The notes: a model not told the origin generated them from the letters alone. A stretch of 64,000 nucleotides of DNA from Pantoea alfalfae (GCF_019880205.1 NZ_CP082292.1:1860001-1924000); one strand, 5' to 3'; positions 9,680-18,937 are shown, counted from the stretch's first letter. Program-made: numbers and translations.

Positions 9680-10693
9680 ATGACTATTCATGAATTTCAG
9701 CCAGCAATGGCGGCCCGCGCGGGAAGCGAACAGCTACTTACGGTCAAAGATTTACGCGTGACCTTTGGCACGCACGATGGGGATGTGACCGCCGTTAATG
9801 ACCTCAACTTCTCGCTGCGCGCCGGTGAGACGCTGGGCATTGTTGGCGAGTCCGGTTCCGGCAAATCACAGACGGCCTTTGCCCTGATGGGGTTGCTGGC
9901 AAAAAATGGCCGCATTGGCGGCTCGGCGATGTTCAACGGCAAAGAGATCCTGAACCTGCCTGAGAACCAGCTTAATAAACTGCGCGCCGAACAGATTGCA
10001 ATGATCTTCCAGGACCCGATGACGTCGCTGAACCCCTATATGCGGGTGGGCGAGCAGCTGATGGAAGTGCTCAAGCTACACAAAGGGATGAACAGCGCAC
10101 AGGCGTTTGAAGAGTCAGTGAGAATGCTGGACGCGGTGAAAATGCCGGAAGCACGTAAACGCATGAAGATGTACCCGCATGAGTTCTCCGGCGGGATGCG
10201 TCAGCGCGTGATGATTGCCATGGCGCTGCTGTGCCGGCCAAAACTGCTGATTGCCGATGAACCGACCACGGCGCTGGATGTGACGGTGCAGGCGCAGATC
10301 ATGACGTTGCTCAACGATCTGAAGCGTGAATTCAACACCGCTATAATCATGATCACCCACGATCTCGGCGTGGTGGCCGGGATCTGCGATAAGGTGCTGG
10401 TGATGTATGCCGGACGCACCATGGAGTATGGCCGCGCTCGCGATGTCTTTTATCAGCCTGCGCACCCTTACTCAATTGGTCTGCTGAATGCAGTGCCGCG
10501 CCTGGATGCGGAGGGCGAGAGCCTGACCACCATTCCGGGCAATCCACCCAACCTGCTGCGGCTGCCGCAGGGCTGTCCGTTCCAGCCGCGTTGTCCGCAC
10601 GCAATGGATATCTGCACCCAGGCTCCGCCGCTGGAGCCGTTTGGCGAAGGCCGTCTGCGTGCCTGCTTTAAGCCGGTGGAGGAGTTAGTATGA
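9680..10693 (+). CDS. oppD: Oligopeptide ABC transporter ATP-binding protein OppD
   Basis: One of two ATPases on the cytoplasmic face of the importer, 337 residues. The Walker A motif GESGSGKS is at 56-63, the signature FSGGMRQ at 169-175, and Walker B KLLIADE at 188-194. The C-terminal oligopeptide-transporter extension contains the cysteine-rich GCPFQPRCPHAMDIC segment, which in this family can bind an iron-sulphur cluster. The start follows AAGGAGTTTCCCG. Its last four bases overlap the start of oppF (ATGA), indicating coupled translation. Confidence 0.97.
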   Translation: MTIHEFQPAMAARAGSEQLLTVKDLRVTFGTHDGDVTAVNDLNFSLRAGETLGIVGESGSGKSQTAFALMGLLAKNGRIGGSAMFNGKEILNLPENQLNKLRAEQIAMIFQDPMTSLNPYMRVGEQLMEVLKLHKGMNSAQAFEESVRMLDAVKMPEARKRMKMYPHEFSGGMRQRVMIAMALLCRPKLLIADEPTTALDVTVQAQIMTLLNDLKREFNTAIIMITHDLGVVAGICDKVLVMYAGRTMEYGRARDVFYQPAHPYSIGLLNAVPRLDAEGESLTTIPGNPPNLLRLPQGCPFQPRCPHAMDICTQAPPLEPFGEGRLRACFKPVEELV

Positions 10694-11691
10694 GCACCGT
10701 AGCTGAAAAAAGAGTGTTACTGGAAATCGCCGACCTCAAAGTCCATTTTGATATCAAAGATGGCAAGCAATGGTTCTGGCAGCCGTCAAAAACCCTGAAG
10801 GCAGTGGATGGCGTCAGCCTGCGCCTTTATGAGGGAGAAACGCTGGGCGTGGTAGGCGAGTCTGGCTGCGGCAAATCGACACTGGCACGCGCCATTATCG
10901 GTCTGGTTAAAGCCACGGAAGGTCGGGTGGCCTGGTTAGGCCGCGATCTGCTCGGTCAGAGTGAAGAGGAGTGGCGCAAGGCGCGCAGCGATATCCAGAT
11001 GATTTTCCAGGATCCGCTGGCGTCGCTGAACCCGCGTATGACCATCGGCGATATCATCGCCGAGCCACTGCGCACCTACCATCCAAAAATGGCGCGGCAG
11101 GAAGTGAAAGACCGCGTCAAAAATATGATGATGAAAGTGGGGCTGCTGCCCAACCTGATTAACCGCTACCCGCATGAGTTTTCGGGCGGTCAGTGTCAGC
11201 GTATCGGTATCGCCCGTGCGCTGATTCTGGAGCCGAAGCTGATCATCTGCGATGAACCGGTCTCGGCGCTGGATGTTTCGATTCAGGCGCAGGTGGTGAA
11301 TCTGCTGCAACAGTTACAGCGTGAGATGGGGCTGTCGCTAATCTTCATTGCCCACGACCTGGCTGTGGTGAAGCATATCTCTGATCGGGTGCTGGTGATG
11401 TATCTGGGGCATGCGGTGGAGCTGGGTACCTACAGCGAGGTCTACAGCAATCCGCAGCATCCTTACACCCGTGCGCTGATGTCTGCCGTGCCGATCCCCG
11501 ATCCTGATCTGGAAAAGAATAAGCAGATTCAGCTGCTGGAAGGGGAGTTGCCGTCGCCGATTAATCCGCCGTCAGGCTGCGTGTTCCGCACCCGCTGTCC
11601 GATCGCCGGGCCGGAGTGTGCGAAAACCCGGCCGCTGCTGGAAGGCAGTTTCCACCATGCGGTCTCTTGCCTCAAGGTCGATCCGCTCTAA
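10690..11691 (+). CDS. oppF: Oligopeptide ABC transporter ATP-binding protein OppF
   Basis: Second ATPase of the peptide importer, 333 residues (E. coli 334). Walker A GESGCGKS is at 56-63, signature FSGGQCQ at 164-170, and Walker B KLIICDE at 183-189. The C-terminal cysteine segment GCVFRTRCPIAGPEC parallels that of OppD. It overlaps oppD by 4 bp and is the last gene of the operon; a perfect palindromic terminator starts 3 bp after its stop codon. Confidence 0.97.
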   Translation: MSTVAEKRVLLEIADLKVHFDIKDGKQWFWQPSKTLKAVDGVSLRLYEGETLGVVGESGCGKSTLARAIIGLVKATEGRVAWLGRDLLGQSEEEWRKARSDIQMIFQDPLASLNPRMTIGDIIAEPLRTYHPKMARQEVKDRVKNMMMKVGLLPNLINRYPHEFSGGQCQRIGIARALILEPKLIICDEPVSALDVSIQAQVVNLLQQLQREMGLSLIFIAHDLAVVKHISDRVLVMYLGHAVELGTYSEVYSNPQHPYTRALMSAVPIPDPDLEKNKQIQLLEGELPSPINPPSGCVFRTRCPIAGPECAKTRPLLEGSFHHAVSCLKVDPL

Positions 11692-11694
11692 AGC

Positions 11695-11724
11695 AAAACG
11701 CCGGGCACGTGCCCGGCGTTTTCT
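11695..11724. terminator. Bidirectional terminator between oppF and yciU
   Basis: A perfect 28-nt palindrome, AAAACGCCGGGCAC joined to GTGCCCGGCGTTTT, spans 11695-11722. It has A4 on the left and T4 on the right, so it can end oppF transcripts on the plus strand and yciU transcripts on the minus strand. Confidence 0.9.
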
Positions 11725-11734
11725 TATCTGATGC

Positions 11735-12058
11735 TTACTCGCGCCACAGGATATGACAGAGCTTGTGATCTTTCTCGCGGCACAGCAGCACGCGGGCAAA
11801 GACATCAGTGATTGGCTCACCATCCGCTTCACCCAGCCCGATGACTACCTCGGCGAAAAAGTCCGGGTTCAGATCAAAATCGACATGGTCTTTCCAGTCT
11901 TCAGAGGGATCAAACAGCTCTGCGCCACCGCGCTCTTCGAACTGCAGATTGAAGAGAATGACGTCTGCCGGGTCGAGATTGTCGACGGCCAGTTCGAGAA
12001 AAATATCGTAGGCCTGTTCCAGCGTTTCATCTTCGGTAAGGCGATTATTCAAATCCAT
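11735..12058 (-). CDS. yciU: YciU, DUF440 putative DNA-mimic protein
   Basis: A 107-residue, strongly acidic protein of the DUF440 (UPF0263) family (E. coli YciU 109). Members such as Haemophilus HI1450 fold as double-stranded-DNA mimics and may bind HU-like proteins; that role is from the family. The acidic runs [20 protein letters not shown] and GEADGEP are visible. It follows clsA on the same strand after 45 bp and shares the terminator with oppF. Confidence 0.93.
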   Translation of the reverse strand: MDLNNRLTEDETLEQAYDIFLELAVDNLDPADVILFNLQFEERGGAELFDPSEDWKDHVDFDLNPDFFAEVVIGLGEADGEPITDVFARVLLCREKDHKLCHILWRE

Positions 12059-12103
12059 AGTCTGTCCTGTCGGCCTGCGGCCATTTACACAATCTGGCTC
12101 GTT

Positions 12104-13564
12104 TTACAGTAAAGGACTGAAGAAGTAAAACAGTCGTTCGACGATGCGCTGCCACCAGGCACGTTTTGCCCAGCGCTTACCGTCCAGCAGGCGGGAGCGG
12201 GCAATGTAGTCATCCTGCACACAGGCGAGATCGCTGCCAAATCCTGCATCATCCACCACCAGCGTCACTTCAAAATTCAGCCATAAACTGCGCATATCAA
12301 GGTTAACGGTTCCCACCAGACTCAGCTGTCCGTCGACCAGCACGCTTTTAGTGTGCAGCAGACCATCTTCAAACTGATAGATTTTCACGCCCGCTTCCAG
12401 CAGTTCGCTGAAGAAGGAGCGGCTGGCCCAGCCGACCAGCAGGGAGTCGTTGTGGCGCGGCACAATCACGCTGACACTCACGCCACGCTGCGCAGCGGTA
12501 CAGATAGCATGCAGCAGATCGTCGCTGGGCACTAAGTAGGGTGTGGTCATAATCAGCTGTTCACGCGCTGAATAAACCGCGGTCAGCAGCGCCTGATGGA
12601 TCATATCTTCCGGGAAGCCAGGTCCGGAGGCGATCACCTGCACGGTGTGGCCGCTCTCCTGCTCAAACGGCATGATGTTGCGATCGGGCGGTGGGGGAAG
12701 AATGCGTTTACCGGTCTCAATCTCCCAGTCACAGCTGAACACAATGCCCATCGCGGTCGCAACCGGGCCTTCCATACGCGCCATCAGGTCAATCCACTGG
12801 CCTACACCCGCGCTCTGTTTAAAGAAGCGTGGATCCACCAGGTTCATGCTGCCGGTATAGGCAATGTAATTATCAATCAGAACGATTTTGCGATGCTGAC
12901 GCAAATCCATTCGCCGCAGGAAGACGCGCAGCAGGCTGACCTGCAAGGCCTCCACGACGTCGATACCGGCATTGCGCATCATGCCGACCCATGGGCTGCG
13001 GAAAAAGTTGACGCTGCCTGCGGAGTCGAGCAGCAGTCGGCAATGAACGCCACGGCGTGATGCGGCCATTAGCGATTCGGCGACTTCATCCGCCAGGCCG
13101 CCGGGATGCCAGATGTAAAACACCATCTCAATGTTATGACGGGCCAGCTGGATATCACGAATCAGCGCCTGCATGACGTCGTCGGCGCTGGTGAGCAACT
13201 GAAGCTGATTGCCCTTAACCCCGGCAATGCCCTGACGATGGTAGCAAAGCTCAAACAGTGAACGGGCAACGTCACTGTGCTCGGTGGCAAAAATTTCACG
13301 GCACTGTTTCAGGTCGTTGAGCCAGCGTGCGGTCGACGGCCACATAGTGCGGGCGCGCTCCGCGCGACGTTTGCCCAGATGCAGTTCGCCAAACGAGAGA
13401 TAAGCGATAATACCCACCAGCGGCAGAATATAGATAACCAGCAGCCATGCCATCGCCGAGGTTACGGCCCGGCGCTTCATTAATACACGCAGCGTAACCC
13501 CGGCGATCAGCAGCCAGTAACCAAATACCAGCAACCAGCTGATCAGGGTATAAAAAGTGGTCAT
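12104..13564 (-). CDS. clsA: Cardiolipin synthase A
   Basis: Joins two phosphatidylglycerol molecules into cardiolipin and glycerol at the inner membrane. The length of 486 residues equals the family norm. Two N-terminal membrane spans (about 4-24 and 38-58) are followed by two phospholipase-D HKD motifs: [15 protein letters not shown] at 224 and [15 protein letters not shown] at 404. Both catalytic His/Lys/Asp sets are intact. It is probably co-transcribed with yciU and is divergent from yciY. Confidence 0.97.
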   Translation of the reverse strand: MTTFYTLISWLLVFGYWLLIAGVTLRVLMKRRAVTSAMAWLLVIYILPLVGIIAYLSFGELHLGKRRAERARTMWPSTARWLNDLKQCREIFATEHSDVARSLFELCYHRQGIAGVKGNQLQLLTSADDVMQALIRDIQLARHNIEMVFYIWHPGGLADEVAESLMAASRRGVHCRLLLDSAGSVNFFRSPWVGMMRNAGIDVVEALQVSLLRVFLRRMDLRQHRKIVLIDNYIAYTGSMNLVDPRFFKQSAGVGQWIDLMARMEGPVATAMGIVFSCDWEIETGKRILPPPPDRNIMPFEQESGHTVQVIASGPGFPEDMIHQALLTAVYSAREQLIMTTPYLVPSDDLLHAICTAAQRGVSVSVIVPRHNDSLLVGWASRSFFSELLEAGVKIYQFEDGLLHTKSVLVDGQLSLVGTVNLDMRSLWLNFEVTLVVDDAGFGSDLACVQDDYIARSRLLDGKRWAKRAWWQRIVERLFYFFSPLL

Positions 13565-13663
13565 AAAGTGGACATCCCGTTCGCGCTTTCGTCTGGCAAG
13601 TTTACGTGCAGATCATCGCTAACGAAACCCTTTATCCCGGACAGTCTCGATGAGAGATCTGAT

Positions 13664-13691
13664 TTGGCATTACGACGGAGATCTCTATAAT
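13664..13691 (+). promoter_or_regulatory. Putative sigma-70 promoter of yciY
   Basis: TTGGCA (13664-13669), 16 bp, TATAAT (13686-13691). The pair lies 44 bp before the yciY start. An inverted repeat AGAGATCT (13653-13660) / AGATCTCT (13679-13686) flanks it and could be an operator. Confidence 0.5.
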
Positions 13692-13734
13692 GCCTTCGCA
13701 CAGGTCTTGCATGTATGAAGTCAGAGAGGATGTG

Positions 13735-13908
13735 ATGAAACGAAGCAGAAATGAAGTGGCGCGCTGGAGAATGTTACGTCAGGTGCATCGCCGCCGCTCC
13801 CGCTGGCTGGAAGGGCAGTCGCGGCGTTACAAGCGTATCCATTGCATTCGCCATCAACTGGCACAGCAGCAACGTCGCTCGATCCTGTTTATTACGCAGT
13901 TAGTTTAG
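13735..13908 (+). CDS. yciY: Small basic protein YciY
   Basis: A 57-residue Arg-rich protein that aligns along its length with E. coli YciY (also 57 residues): MKRSRNEVARWRM at the start and SRWLEGQSRRYKRIH in the middle. Function is unknown. ATG 13735 follows GAGAGGA; an in-frame ATG at 13690 is unlikely because it lies on the -10 box. The position next to clsA is conserved. Confidence 0.88.
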   Translation: MKRSRNEVARWRMLRQVHRRRSRWLEGQSRRYKRIHCIRHQLAQQQRRSILFITQLV

Positions 13909-13930
13909 GTTATATCGGCAGCAGCCCTGC

Positions 13931-14248
13931 TCAGGCTTCAAAAAATCCCGACTCTGCCATGACTCGTCGCGCTATAGCATGCTCCTGACGCGACGCACCC
14001 CGGTCACTGACTTCGCGCATGAGGCACTCCATCGTGCTGCCCAGCGCCGCTGGTCTGCGATACCCCGTCCGATCGTACCATTCGTAAGACCATTTTCCCG
14101 ATTTACGCTGGTAATAGAGGGTCAGCCATGCAGAGCAGTTTGCAGGATAACCACTCATGACTTCGATTTTCGGATCAATAATCGCCACAATTCGGGATAA
14201 CAGTGGCTCGATCAGAGTAAGTGACTGGCCGGGATAGGTTTTATTCAT
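13931..14248 (-). CDS. Hypothetical protein, 105 aa
   Basis: I do not recognise this protein. It begins MNKTYPGQSLTLIEPLLSRI, has a central aromatic, basic stretch (LTLYYQRKSGKWSYEWYDRT) and a charged helical C-terminus ending AESGFFEA. No signal peptide or membrane span is visible. The start at 14248 is the better internal ATG; an ATG at 14278 would add ten residues. It is convergent with yciY, 22 bp away. With ycgZ it occupies the place where E. coli carries kch, so it may be a lineage-specific insertion. Confidence 0.65.
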   Translation of the reverse strand: MNKTYPGQSLTLIEPLLSRIVAIIDPKIEVMSGYPANCSAWLTLYYQRKSGKWSYEWYDRTGYRRPAALGSTMECLMREVSDRGASRQEHAIARRVMAESGFFEA

Positions 14249-14593
14249 AATTTGCCCGCGATTACGCTGTGCTTCCATTCAGAGGTTTAACTCACAAAAG
14301 CTAAATGTAGACAGCTCTGCCAGATAATTCCTCCCGACGGCTAAAAAAATGACACAGAGATCATTTTTAAAAGCTAAACAGGCTATCTCAAGGTGTAATT
14401 TAAGAGGTGTACAGCCGCTGACGTTAAACCTGTACAACTTTACATTTTTGCAAGTCACTGTTCCTAAATGATTTATTCATTTAATCAGCAGGCACGGCGA
14501 AATTTTGAGTTAAATATCTGTACAGTTAAGGGGTTGTTGTATAACTTTACCGTATCGGTTACTAACTTTTAATGAATCCTATGAGGGCCAACC
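14249..14593. other. Intergenic region upstream of ycgZ
   Basis: 345 bp, AT-rich toward ycgZ, between divergent genes. It should contain the promoters of ycgZ and of the 105-aa gene. I could not pick a convincing -35/-10 pair or operator. Confidence 0.5.
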
Positions 14594-14836
14594 ATGCAGA
14601 CTAACGTTCGTATTCCCGCTTCAGTATCTGACCTCTCCGCTTATTTACACAGTGCTGCACAGCCTTCACAGCAGGCCATTCTGGGGTCTGTCGTGACGGA
14701 AATCATCGCTTCTGGCCGTAGCCTGAACCGTAAAGCGATTTGCTCAAAGTTGATCAGCCGTTTACAGCATGTCACCAGCCCGGAAGAAGAGCAGCACTAT
14801 CATGCGCTGATTGGTCTGATTCTGGACAGGGGTTAA
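14594..14836 (+). CDS. ycgZ: YcgZ, small two-component connector/biofilm regulator homologue
   Basis: 80 residues, aligning well with E. coli YcgZ, especially QQAILGSVVTEIIASGRSLN and EEEQHYHALIGLIL. In E. coli, YcgZ is encoded in ycgZ-ymgA-ariR-ymgC, repressed by BluR and relieved by blue light or cold via BluF, and acts on the Rcs phosphorelay and biofilm formation. Here it stands alone: no ymgA, ariR or ymgC follows. ATG 14594 is preceded by GAGGGCC, a fair binding site. Function is by homology only. Confidence 0.85.
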   Translation: MQTNVRIPASVSDLSAYLHSAAQPSQQAILGSVVTEIIASGRSLNRKAICSKLISRLQHVTSPEEEQHYHALIGLILDRG

Positions 14837-14872
14837 TTCAACGCCACTATGCCAGTGAGTGACGGGAAAACA

Positions 14873-14903
14873 AAGCGGGCTAACTTAACGAGCAGGCCCG
14901 CTT
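14873..14903 (-). terminator. Hairpin, probable minus-strand terminator
   Basis: AAGCGGGC (14873-14880) pairs with GCCCGCTT (14896-14903) over a 15-base loop. On the minus strand it is followed by TTTGTTTT, so it could end the transcript of the small membrane protein gene at 15036-15221. Confidence 0.5.
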
Positions 14904-15035
14904 AGCCATAAATAAGCTCTTAACGGTCAGGCGGAGAGCGTCGCGTTCAGCCGTATGGGCAGAGGAGTAATGCAGTACGAAAGCTTTTTCTGACAGGGGT
15001 ATTTACGCTGATATCGCAATAAGCTGCATGAATCA

Positions 15036-15221
15036 TTAACCCGAAAGACGTTGTGACGTCATCATCAGCGTTACATTCACCAACTGCAGTGCTGCCGCCA
15101 GCACGACCAGCATCACAATCCACTGCTTTTTACTACGCCAGCCCTTTGTTCGCCAGAGGTATAGCGCACCGCCAATCAGTAAAGCGATAATTGCCAGTAG
15201 CCCCAGAATGATTATCTGCAT
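15036..15221 (-). CDS. Small membrane protein, 61 aa
   Basis: Begins MQIIILGLLAIIALLIGGAL and has two hydrophobic segments (about 2-21 and 34-52) with a basic loop (WRTKGWRSKKQW) between them, so it is likely an inner-membrane hairpin protein. A strong AGAGGAAAG lies directly before the ATG at 15221, supporting translation. I do not recognise the family. It lies downstream of yciI but is separated from it by a 15-bp-stem terminator, so it probably has its own promoter. Confidence 0.7.
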   Translation of the reverse strand: MQIIILGLLAIIALLIGGALYLWRTKGWRSKKQWIVMLVVLAAALQLVNVTLMMTSQRLSG

Positions 15222-15246
15222 CTTTCCTCTCTGAATATTCAAAACA

Positions 15247-15281
15247 AAAATGGCGTCTGTGCCAGGCACAGACGCCATTTT
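15247..15281 (-). terminator. Terminator of yciI
   Basis: A 15-bp stem, AAAATGGCGTCTGTG (15247-15261) with CACAGACGCCATTTT (15267-15281), around a 5-base loop. On the minus strand the stem is followed by TTTTTG, and it begins 16 bp after the yciI stop. Confidence 0.9.
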
Positions 15282-15297
15282 GACTGCAGATACGTTA

Positions 15298-15594
15298 TCA
15301 GAAGACGCGTTTAAACGGCTTAACCGAGACCTGTTTATAGACGCCCGCCGCAAAGTAAGGATCATCCTGGGCCCATGACTGTGCGGCTTCTAAGGACGGA
15401 AACTCAGCAATAACGGTTGAGCCAGTGAAGCCCGCCACGCCGGGATCGTTGCTATCCACAGCAGGCATTGGGCCTGCGATGATCAGGCGTCCCTCCTCCT
15501 GCAGCAGTTTGAGCCTCGCCAGGTGGGCAGGGCGCACGGCGTTACGTTTTTCCAGTGACTCTGCAGTATCTTCTGCATAAATGACGTAAAGCAC
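15298..15594 (-). CDS. yciI: YciI family protein
   Basis: 98 residues, same length as E. coli YciI, with a ferredoxin-like alpha/beta barrel expected. The family motifs are visible: [21 protein letters not shown] (conserved His), the GP(M)PA turn, and [10 protein letters not shown] near the end (conserved Asp). Its biochemical role is unknown; His and Asp suggest an enzyme. It is divergent from tonB. Confidence 0.93.
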   Translation of the reverse strand: MLYVIYAEDTAESLEKRNAVRPAHLARLKLLQEEGRLIIAGPMPAVDSNDPGVAGFTGSTVIAEFPSLEAAQSWAQDDPYFAAGVYKQVSVKPFKRVF

Positions 15595-15740
15595 TAAGGA
15601 ACTCCTGGTTATCAGAATTTTGCAACACGTTAAGGGATTGACGATTAGAGTGCAAACGAAACCTGTGGGCGGCTAATGGCTCAGCATAAAGGGCTAAAAA
15701 GCGCTTTTCTTCAGGCCGGATGGCGGGAGTTATTGAAACT

Positions 15741-15763
15741 GATTGCTATTTGCATTTAAAATC
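15741..15763 (+). promoter_or_regulatory. Putative Fur box / tonB promoter region
   Basis: The stretch GATTGCTATTTGCATTTAAA and the bases just after it closely resemble the E. coli tonB promoter region that overlaps a Fur site (alternating GATxATxAT-like hexamers). It lies 30-50 bp before the tonB start. Iron control of tonB is established in E. coli; here it is inferred from the resemblance. Confidence 0.6.
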
Positions 15764-15791
15764 GCTGCTCTATTCAATCACTGCGACTGTT

Positions 15792-16535
15792 ATGACCACG
15801 CTGACTATGCCATTTCCTAAACGCACGCCTGTCTCCATGTTGTTGTCTGTTGCTCTGCATGGAGTCGTGATTGCCGGAATTCTTTATGCTTCATTCCAGC
15901 AGGTGATTGAGGTGCCCAAAGCATCGCAGCCCATCAGCGTTACCATGGTCGCGCCCGAAGTCCAGCCCGAGCCAGCACCGGCTATCGCAGAGCCGCCTGC
16001 GCCACAACCTGAACCGCAGCCTGAACCGGAGCCACAGCCAGTGCCGGAACCGCCAAAAGCGGAGCCGGTACCCCTTCCGAAACCTGAACCGAAGCCTAAG
16101 CCTAAACCAAAGCCGGAACACAAACGGGAGCAGCCAAAACGCGAGGTGAAGCCGCGTCAGGAGAGCAAACCGAAGGCCGACCCGTTTAAGCAGGAAGCCC
16201 CGGCGACGCAAAACAAACCGACCACGGCGCCAAAATCTACACCGTCACCTGGCTCATCGGCCTCAACTGGCCCTAAGGCACTGAGCGTGAGTAAGCCTGG
16301 CTATCCTCAGCGTGCTTTTGCATTGCGGGTAGAAGGACGTGTAAGGGTGAAGTTTGATGTGGACAGCGACGGACGGGTGGATAACATCCAGATTCTCTCT
16401 GCTGAACCGCGCAATATGTTTGAGCGGGGCGTTAAGCAGGCGATGAAAACCTGGCGCTATGAGAAAGGAAAGCCAGGGCAGGGTCTTACCATGAATATCG
16501 TGTTTAAAATTAATGGTGGTGCCAGCATTGAATAA
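15792..16535 (+). CDS. tonB: Energy transducer TonB
   Basis: Couples the ExbB-ExbD proton motor to outer-membrane receptors for siderophores and cobalamin. From ATG 15792 it is 247 residues: one inner-membrane anchor (about 15-33) with the conserved His in SVALHGVVIAG at 23, a periplasmic Pro-rich spacer (58-130) with Glu-Pro repeats followed by Lys-Pro repeats, and the TonB C-terminal domain (about 165-247) containing YPQRAFALRVEGRVRVKFDV. The in-frame ATG at 15807 gives MPFPKRTPVS and is a possible start; anything further upstream would extend into the promoter. Convergent with yciA. Confidence 0.95.
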   Translation: MTTLTMPFPKRTPVSMLLSVALHGVVIAGILYASFQQVIEVPKASQPISVTMVAPEVQPEPAPAIAEPPAPQPEPQPEPEPQPVPEPPKAEPVPLPKPEPKPKPKPKPEHKREQPKREVKPRQESKPKADPFKQEAPATQNKPTTAPKSTPSPGSSASTGPKALSVSKPGYPQRAFALRVEGRVRVKFDVDSDGRVDNIQILSAEPRNMFERGVKQAMKTWRYEKGKPGQGLTMNIVFKINGGASIE

Positions 16536-16540
16536 GGTAC

Positions 16541-16567
16541 CGGGTCAGGCAGACGCCGCCTGACCCG
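16541..16567. terminator. Hairpin between convergent tonB and yciA
   Basis: CGGGTCAGGC (16541-16550) pairs with GCCTGACCCG (16558-16567). There is no T-run on either side, so termination efficiency is uncertain, but the place between two convergent stops suits a bidirectional 3' end. Confidence 0.55.
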
Positions 16568-16571
16568 TCAC

Positions 16572-16994
16572 TTATCCAGCAGGCTGCTGATTGGCGCGAC
16601 CGGCTGGCAGAGGACGGGAATTGCCCGCATTGTCGACCGCCACATAAATAAACACCGCTTCCGTCGCAATGTAAGTTTGTCCAATCGGCTCAGACGACAC
16701 TTTTTTGATCCACACTTCCACATTAATCGTCATGGAACTGTTGCCGGTACGAAGACAGCTCGCATGGCAGCTCACCACATCGCCCACCGCGACGGGCTTC
16801 ATAAATGACATGCCGTCGACGCGAACCGTCACCACGCGTCCTTCAGCGATCTCTTTCGCCAGGATAGCGCCACCCATATCCATCTGTGACATCAGCCAGC
16901 CACCAAAAATATCGCCGTTGGCGTTGGTGTCTGCTGGCATGGCGAGCGTACGCAGCACCATTTCGCCTTTCGGCAATTTATGTTTTTCGCCCAT
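16572..16994 (-). CDS. yciA: Acyl-CoA thioesterase YciA
   Basis: A hotdog-fold hexameric thioesterase that hydrolyses a wide range of acyl-CoAs. It is 140 residues from ATG 16994 (a GTG at 17003 would add three). The family blocks are clear: LRTLAMPADTNANGDIFGGW with the catalytic Asp in NGDIFGGW, and VGDVVSCHASC. The last 10-15 residues (RANQQPAG) extend beyond the E. coli protein. A terminator separates it from yciB upstream. Confidence 0.95.
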   Translation of the reverse strand: MGEKHKLPKGEMVLRTLAMPADTNANGDIFGGWLMSQMDMGGAILAKEIAEGRVVTVRVDGMSFMKPVAVGDVVSCHASCLRTGNSSMTINVEVWIKKVSSEPIGQTYIATEAVFIYVAVDNAGNSRPLPAGRANQQPAG

Positions 16995-17026
16995 TGCTTC
17001 CACTTCTATGCAGGTGAATGCTAAAA

Positions 17027-17047
17027 AAATGCCCGGCGGACCGGGCA
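17027..17047 (-). terminator. Terminator after yciB
   Basis: TGCCCGG (17030-17036) and CCGGGCA (17041-17047) form the stem. On the minus strand it is followed by seven T residues, 6 bp after the yciB stop codon. Confidence 0.88.
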
Positions 17048-17052
17048 GATGA

Positions 17053-17592
17053 TTATTTTTGTTCCTGCTGCGGCATCTGTCGCCAGATGTAAAGCCCGCT
17101 GAGCAGGGTAAACAGTAAGGTCAGACCGGAGAGACCGAACACTTTAAAGTTAACCCAAAACGCCTGAGATAACCAAAAGGCGACATAGATGTTTACCAGG
17201 CCGCAGATGAAGAAGAACAGCGCCCAGGCAACGTTGAGCCGACGCCAGACCGCATCGGGCAGGTGTAACTCTTTGCCCAGCATGCGCTGAATCAGCGTCT
17301 GCTCCATAAACCACTGGCTGTAGAGCAGGGCGGCGGCAAACAGGCTGTAGATCACCGTGACTTTCCACTTAATGAACTCATCGTTGTGGAACACCAGCGT
17401 CAGGGTGCCAAAAACCGCCACCAGCACAAAGGTGAAAATCGTCATCTTTTCCAGCTTGCGATAGAGCACCCAGCTGACAACCAGCGCCAGGCCGGTGGCC
17501 ACGATCAGTGCGCCCGAGGCGACAAAAATGTCATACAGCTTATAGAAGATGAAAAAGACCACCAGGGGGAGAAAGTCGAGTAGCTGCTTCAT
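17053..17592 (-). CDS. yciB: Septation protein A / inner-membrane protein YciB
   Basis: 179 residues, equal to E. coli YciB, with about five membrane spans from [20 protein letters not shown] onward. In E. coli it interacts with cell-elongation and division complexes, and its loss alters envelope properties. The start at 17592 matches the family; the extra in-frame codons upstream to 17643 have no ribosome site. Downstream of yciC on the same strand, 51 bp apart. Confidence 0.95.
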   Translation of the reverse strand: MKQLLDFLPLVVFFIFYKLYDIFVASGALIVATGLALVVSWVLYRKLEKMTIFTFVLVAVFGTLTLVFHNDEFIKWKVTVIYSLFAAALLYSQWFMEQTLIQRMLGKELHLPDAVWRRLNVAWALFFFICGLVNIYVAFWLSQAFWVNFKVFGLSGLTLLFTLLSGLYIWRQMPQQEQK

Positions 17593-17643
17593 AGTTTTTC
17601 CATTCAGAGTTGGCTGCGAATGTGCCCGAAGGCACACCGCCAA

Positions 17644-18378
17644 TCAACGTAACAGCATATAGAGCCGATAAAGATAGATAATCAACATCGCTGAAACCAC
17701 ATTGCCAGCCGCGGTAAAAATCACCGACGAGACATTGAGGGGTAATACCGTCAGCGATGAGAAGAAAAGCATCACAATGACTTTAGCCAGCAGCCAGAGC
17801 AAAATCGCCGGGGCGATCAGCCTGACATTCTTCCACGCCATCCGCATACTGGCGCGCATGGCGGCAAAGACACCCATCTTCTCACTCGCCACCATCACCG
17901 GCGCCAGCGACAGCAGGATCGTCAGCAGAATGCCTGGCACGACCAGCACCATAAAGCCCAGCTGCGCGACCAGCGTCATCAGGAAGGTGAGCAGTAGCAG
18001 CTTTGGCAGCAGCGGAGCTGAGGCACCAATGGCCCGCAACGCACTGACACGCTGGCCGGAAGAGACCATCGGGATCAGATAGAGCATACCGCCAAGCAGC
18101 AGGGTATTCCCCATCAGCGCGGCAAAAGTGCTGGCCGCTGAGGCGCGCAGCAGTACCTGTTGCTGTTCCGGTGACATATTCTGCACCATCTCAAATAACG
18201 AACTGGCGCTGTCATCACCCTGCTGCAGGATGGCCATCTGATCGGCACCAGGCGTCAGCACATGCACCAGCATGACGGTGACAAACGCGGCCAGCAGCGA
18301 CATCAACAGCACCGTAGCCAGTTGATGGCGCGCGAAATTTCCTGTGTCACGGTATAACGAGCTTGCCGTGATAGACAT
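17644..18378 (-). CDS. yciC: Inner-membrane protein YciC (UPF0259)
   Basis: 244 residues with about six membrane spans; begins [20 protein letters not shown]. The family segment [20 protein letters not shown] and the [20 protein letters not shown] block agree with E. coli YciC (247). Function is unknown. AAGGAG lies 5 bases before the chosen ATG at 18378; an upstream in-frame GTG at 18384 lies inside the spacer. Confidence 0.95.
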   Translation of the reverse strand: MSITASSLYRDTGNFARHQLATVLLMSLLAAFVTVMLVHVLTPGADQMAILQQGDDSASSLFEMVQNMSPEQQQVLLRASAASTFAALMGNTLLLGGMLYLIPMVSSGQRVSALRAIGASAPLLPKLLLLTFLMTLVAQLGFMVLVVPGILLTILLSLAPVMVASEKMGVFAAMRASMRMAWKNVRLIAPAILLWLLAKVIVMLFFSSLTVLPLNVSSVIFTAAGNVVSAMLIIYLYRLYMLLR

Positions 18379-18405
18379 GTACACTCCTTGGAGGAACCGG
18401 GTTAA

Positions 18406-18822
18406 TTAACCCGGCGATTGTACATGTTCTGGCAGCTCCGGGGCACCCGGCAGGGCATAACTTTCTGTAATATGAGGTAAAGAGGGCGCAAAAAGGGCAG
18501 GAAGGCCATAACGCGCGCGGGCGCGATCGCAGGCTTCATTATGGATACCTGCTTCACCCGACATTGAAAACTCCCGACAGGGCGTCGGACGTTGTTCATA
18601 AATGCCGCAGGAAACGCAGCCGCCAATGTCGCCCTGCAGGGCGACGCAGCGGGGCGCACGATCGTTGGTACCCCGCATGTTGCGCATTAACAGGCCTAAA
18701 GGCTCCGTTAATTCAGTGGGAACCAGACCGCCCGCATCATCGGCTTCAGCCCAGTAAAATGAGACGCGGAAATGGGCGCAGCAGGCGCCACAGCTGACAC
18801 AAGGGTTAGAGAGCTCACTCAT
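18406..18822 (-). CDS. YkgJ-like CxxCxxCC zinc/iron-chelate cysteine-cluster protein
   Basis: 138 residues with a C-x2-C-x2-CC cluster at 8-15 (CVSCGACC) and further conserved cysteines in [20 protein letters not shown] and PCREFS, the layout of the UPF0153/YkgJ family thought to bind a metal. It resembles E. coli YkgJ, though that gene lies elsewhere in E. coli. It has no signal peptide, so it is cytoplasmic. It is upstream of yciC on the same strand with 27 bp between them, so the three genes may be one transcript. Confidence 0.85.
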   Translation of the reverse strand: MSELSNPCVSCGACCAHFRVSFYWAEADDAGGLVPTELTEPLGLLMRNMRGTNDRAPRCVALQGDIGGCVSCGIYEQRPTPCREFSMSGEAGIHNEACDRARARYGLPALFAPSLPHITESYALPGAPELPEHVQSPG

Positions 18823-18937
18823 TTGATCACCCGCCCCTCCCAGGGCATCGAACCAAAATCAACAATGAAGATAAGCAACATAGGGCCAGCGAAATTATTC
18901 AGCAAGCGGAATTTGCATGCTGCTGACAGCGCCGAAA

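Noticed and set aside
15884..16123. Gly/Ser-rich minus-strand frame in tonB
   Set aside because: It is the complement of the Glu-Pro and Lys-Pro repeat codons of tonB, not a gene.
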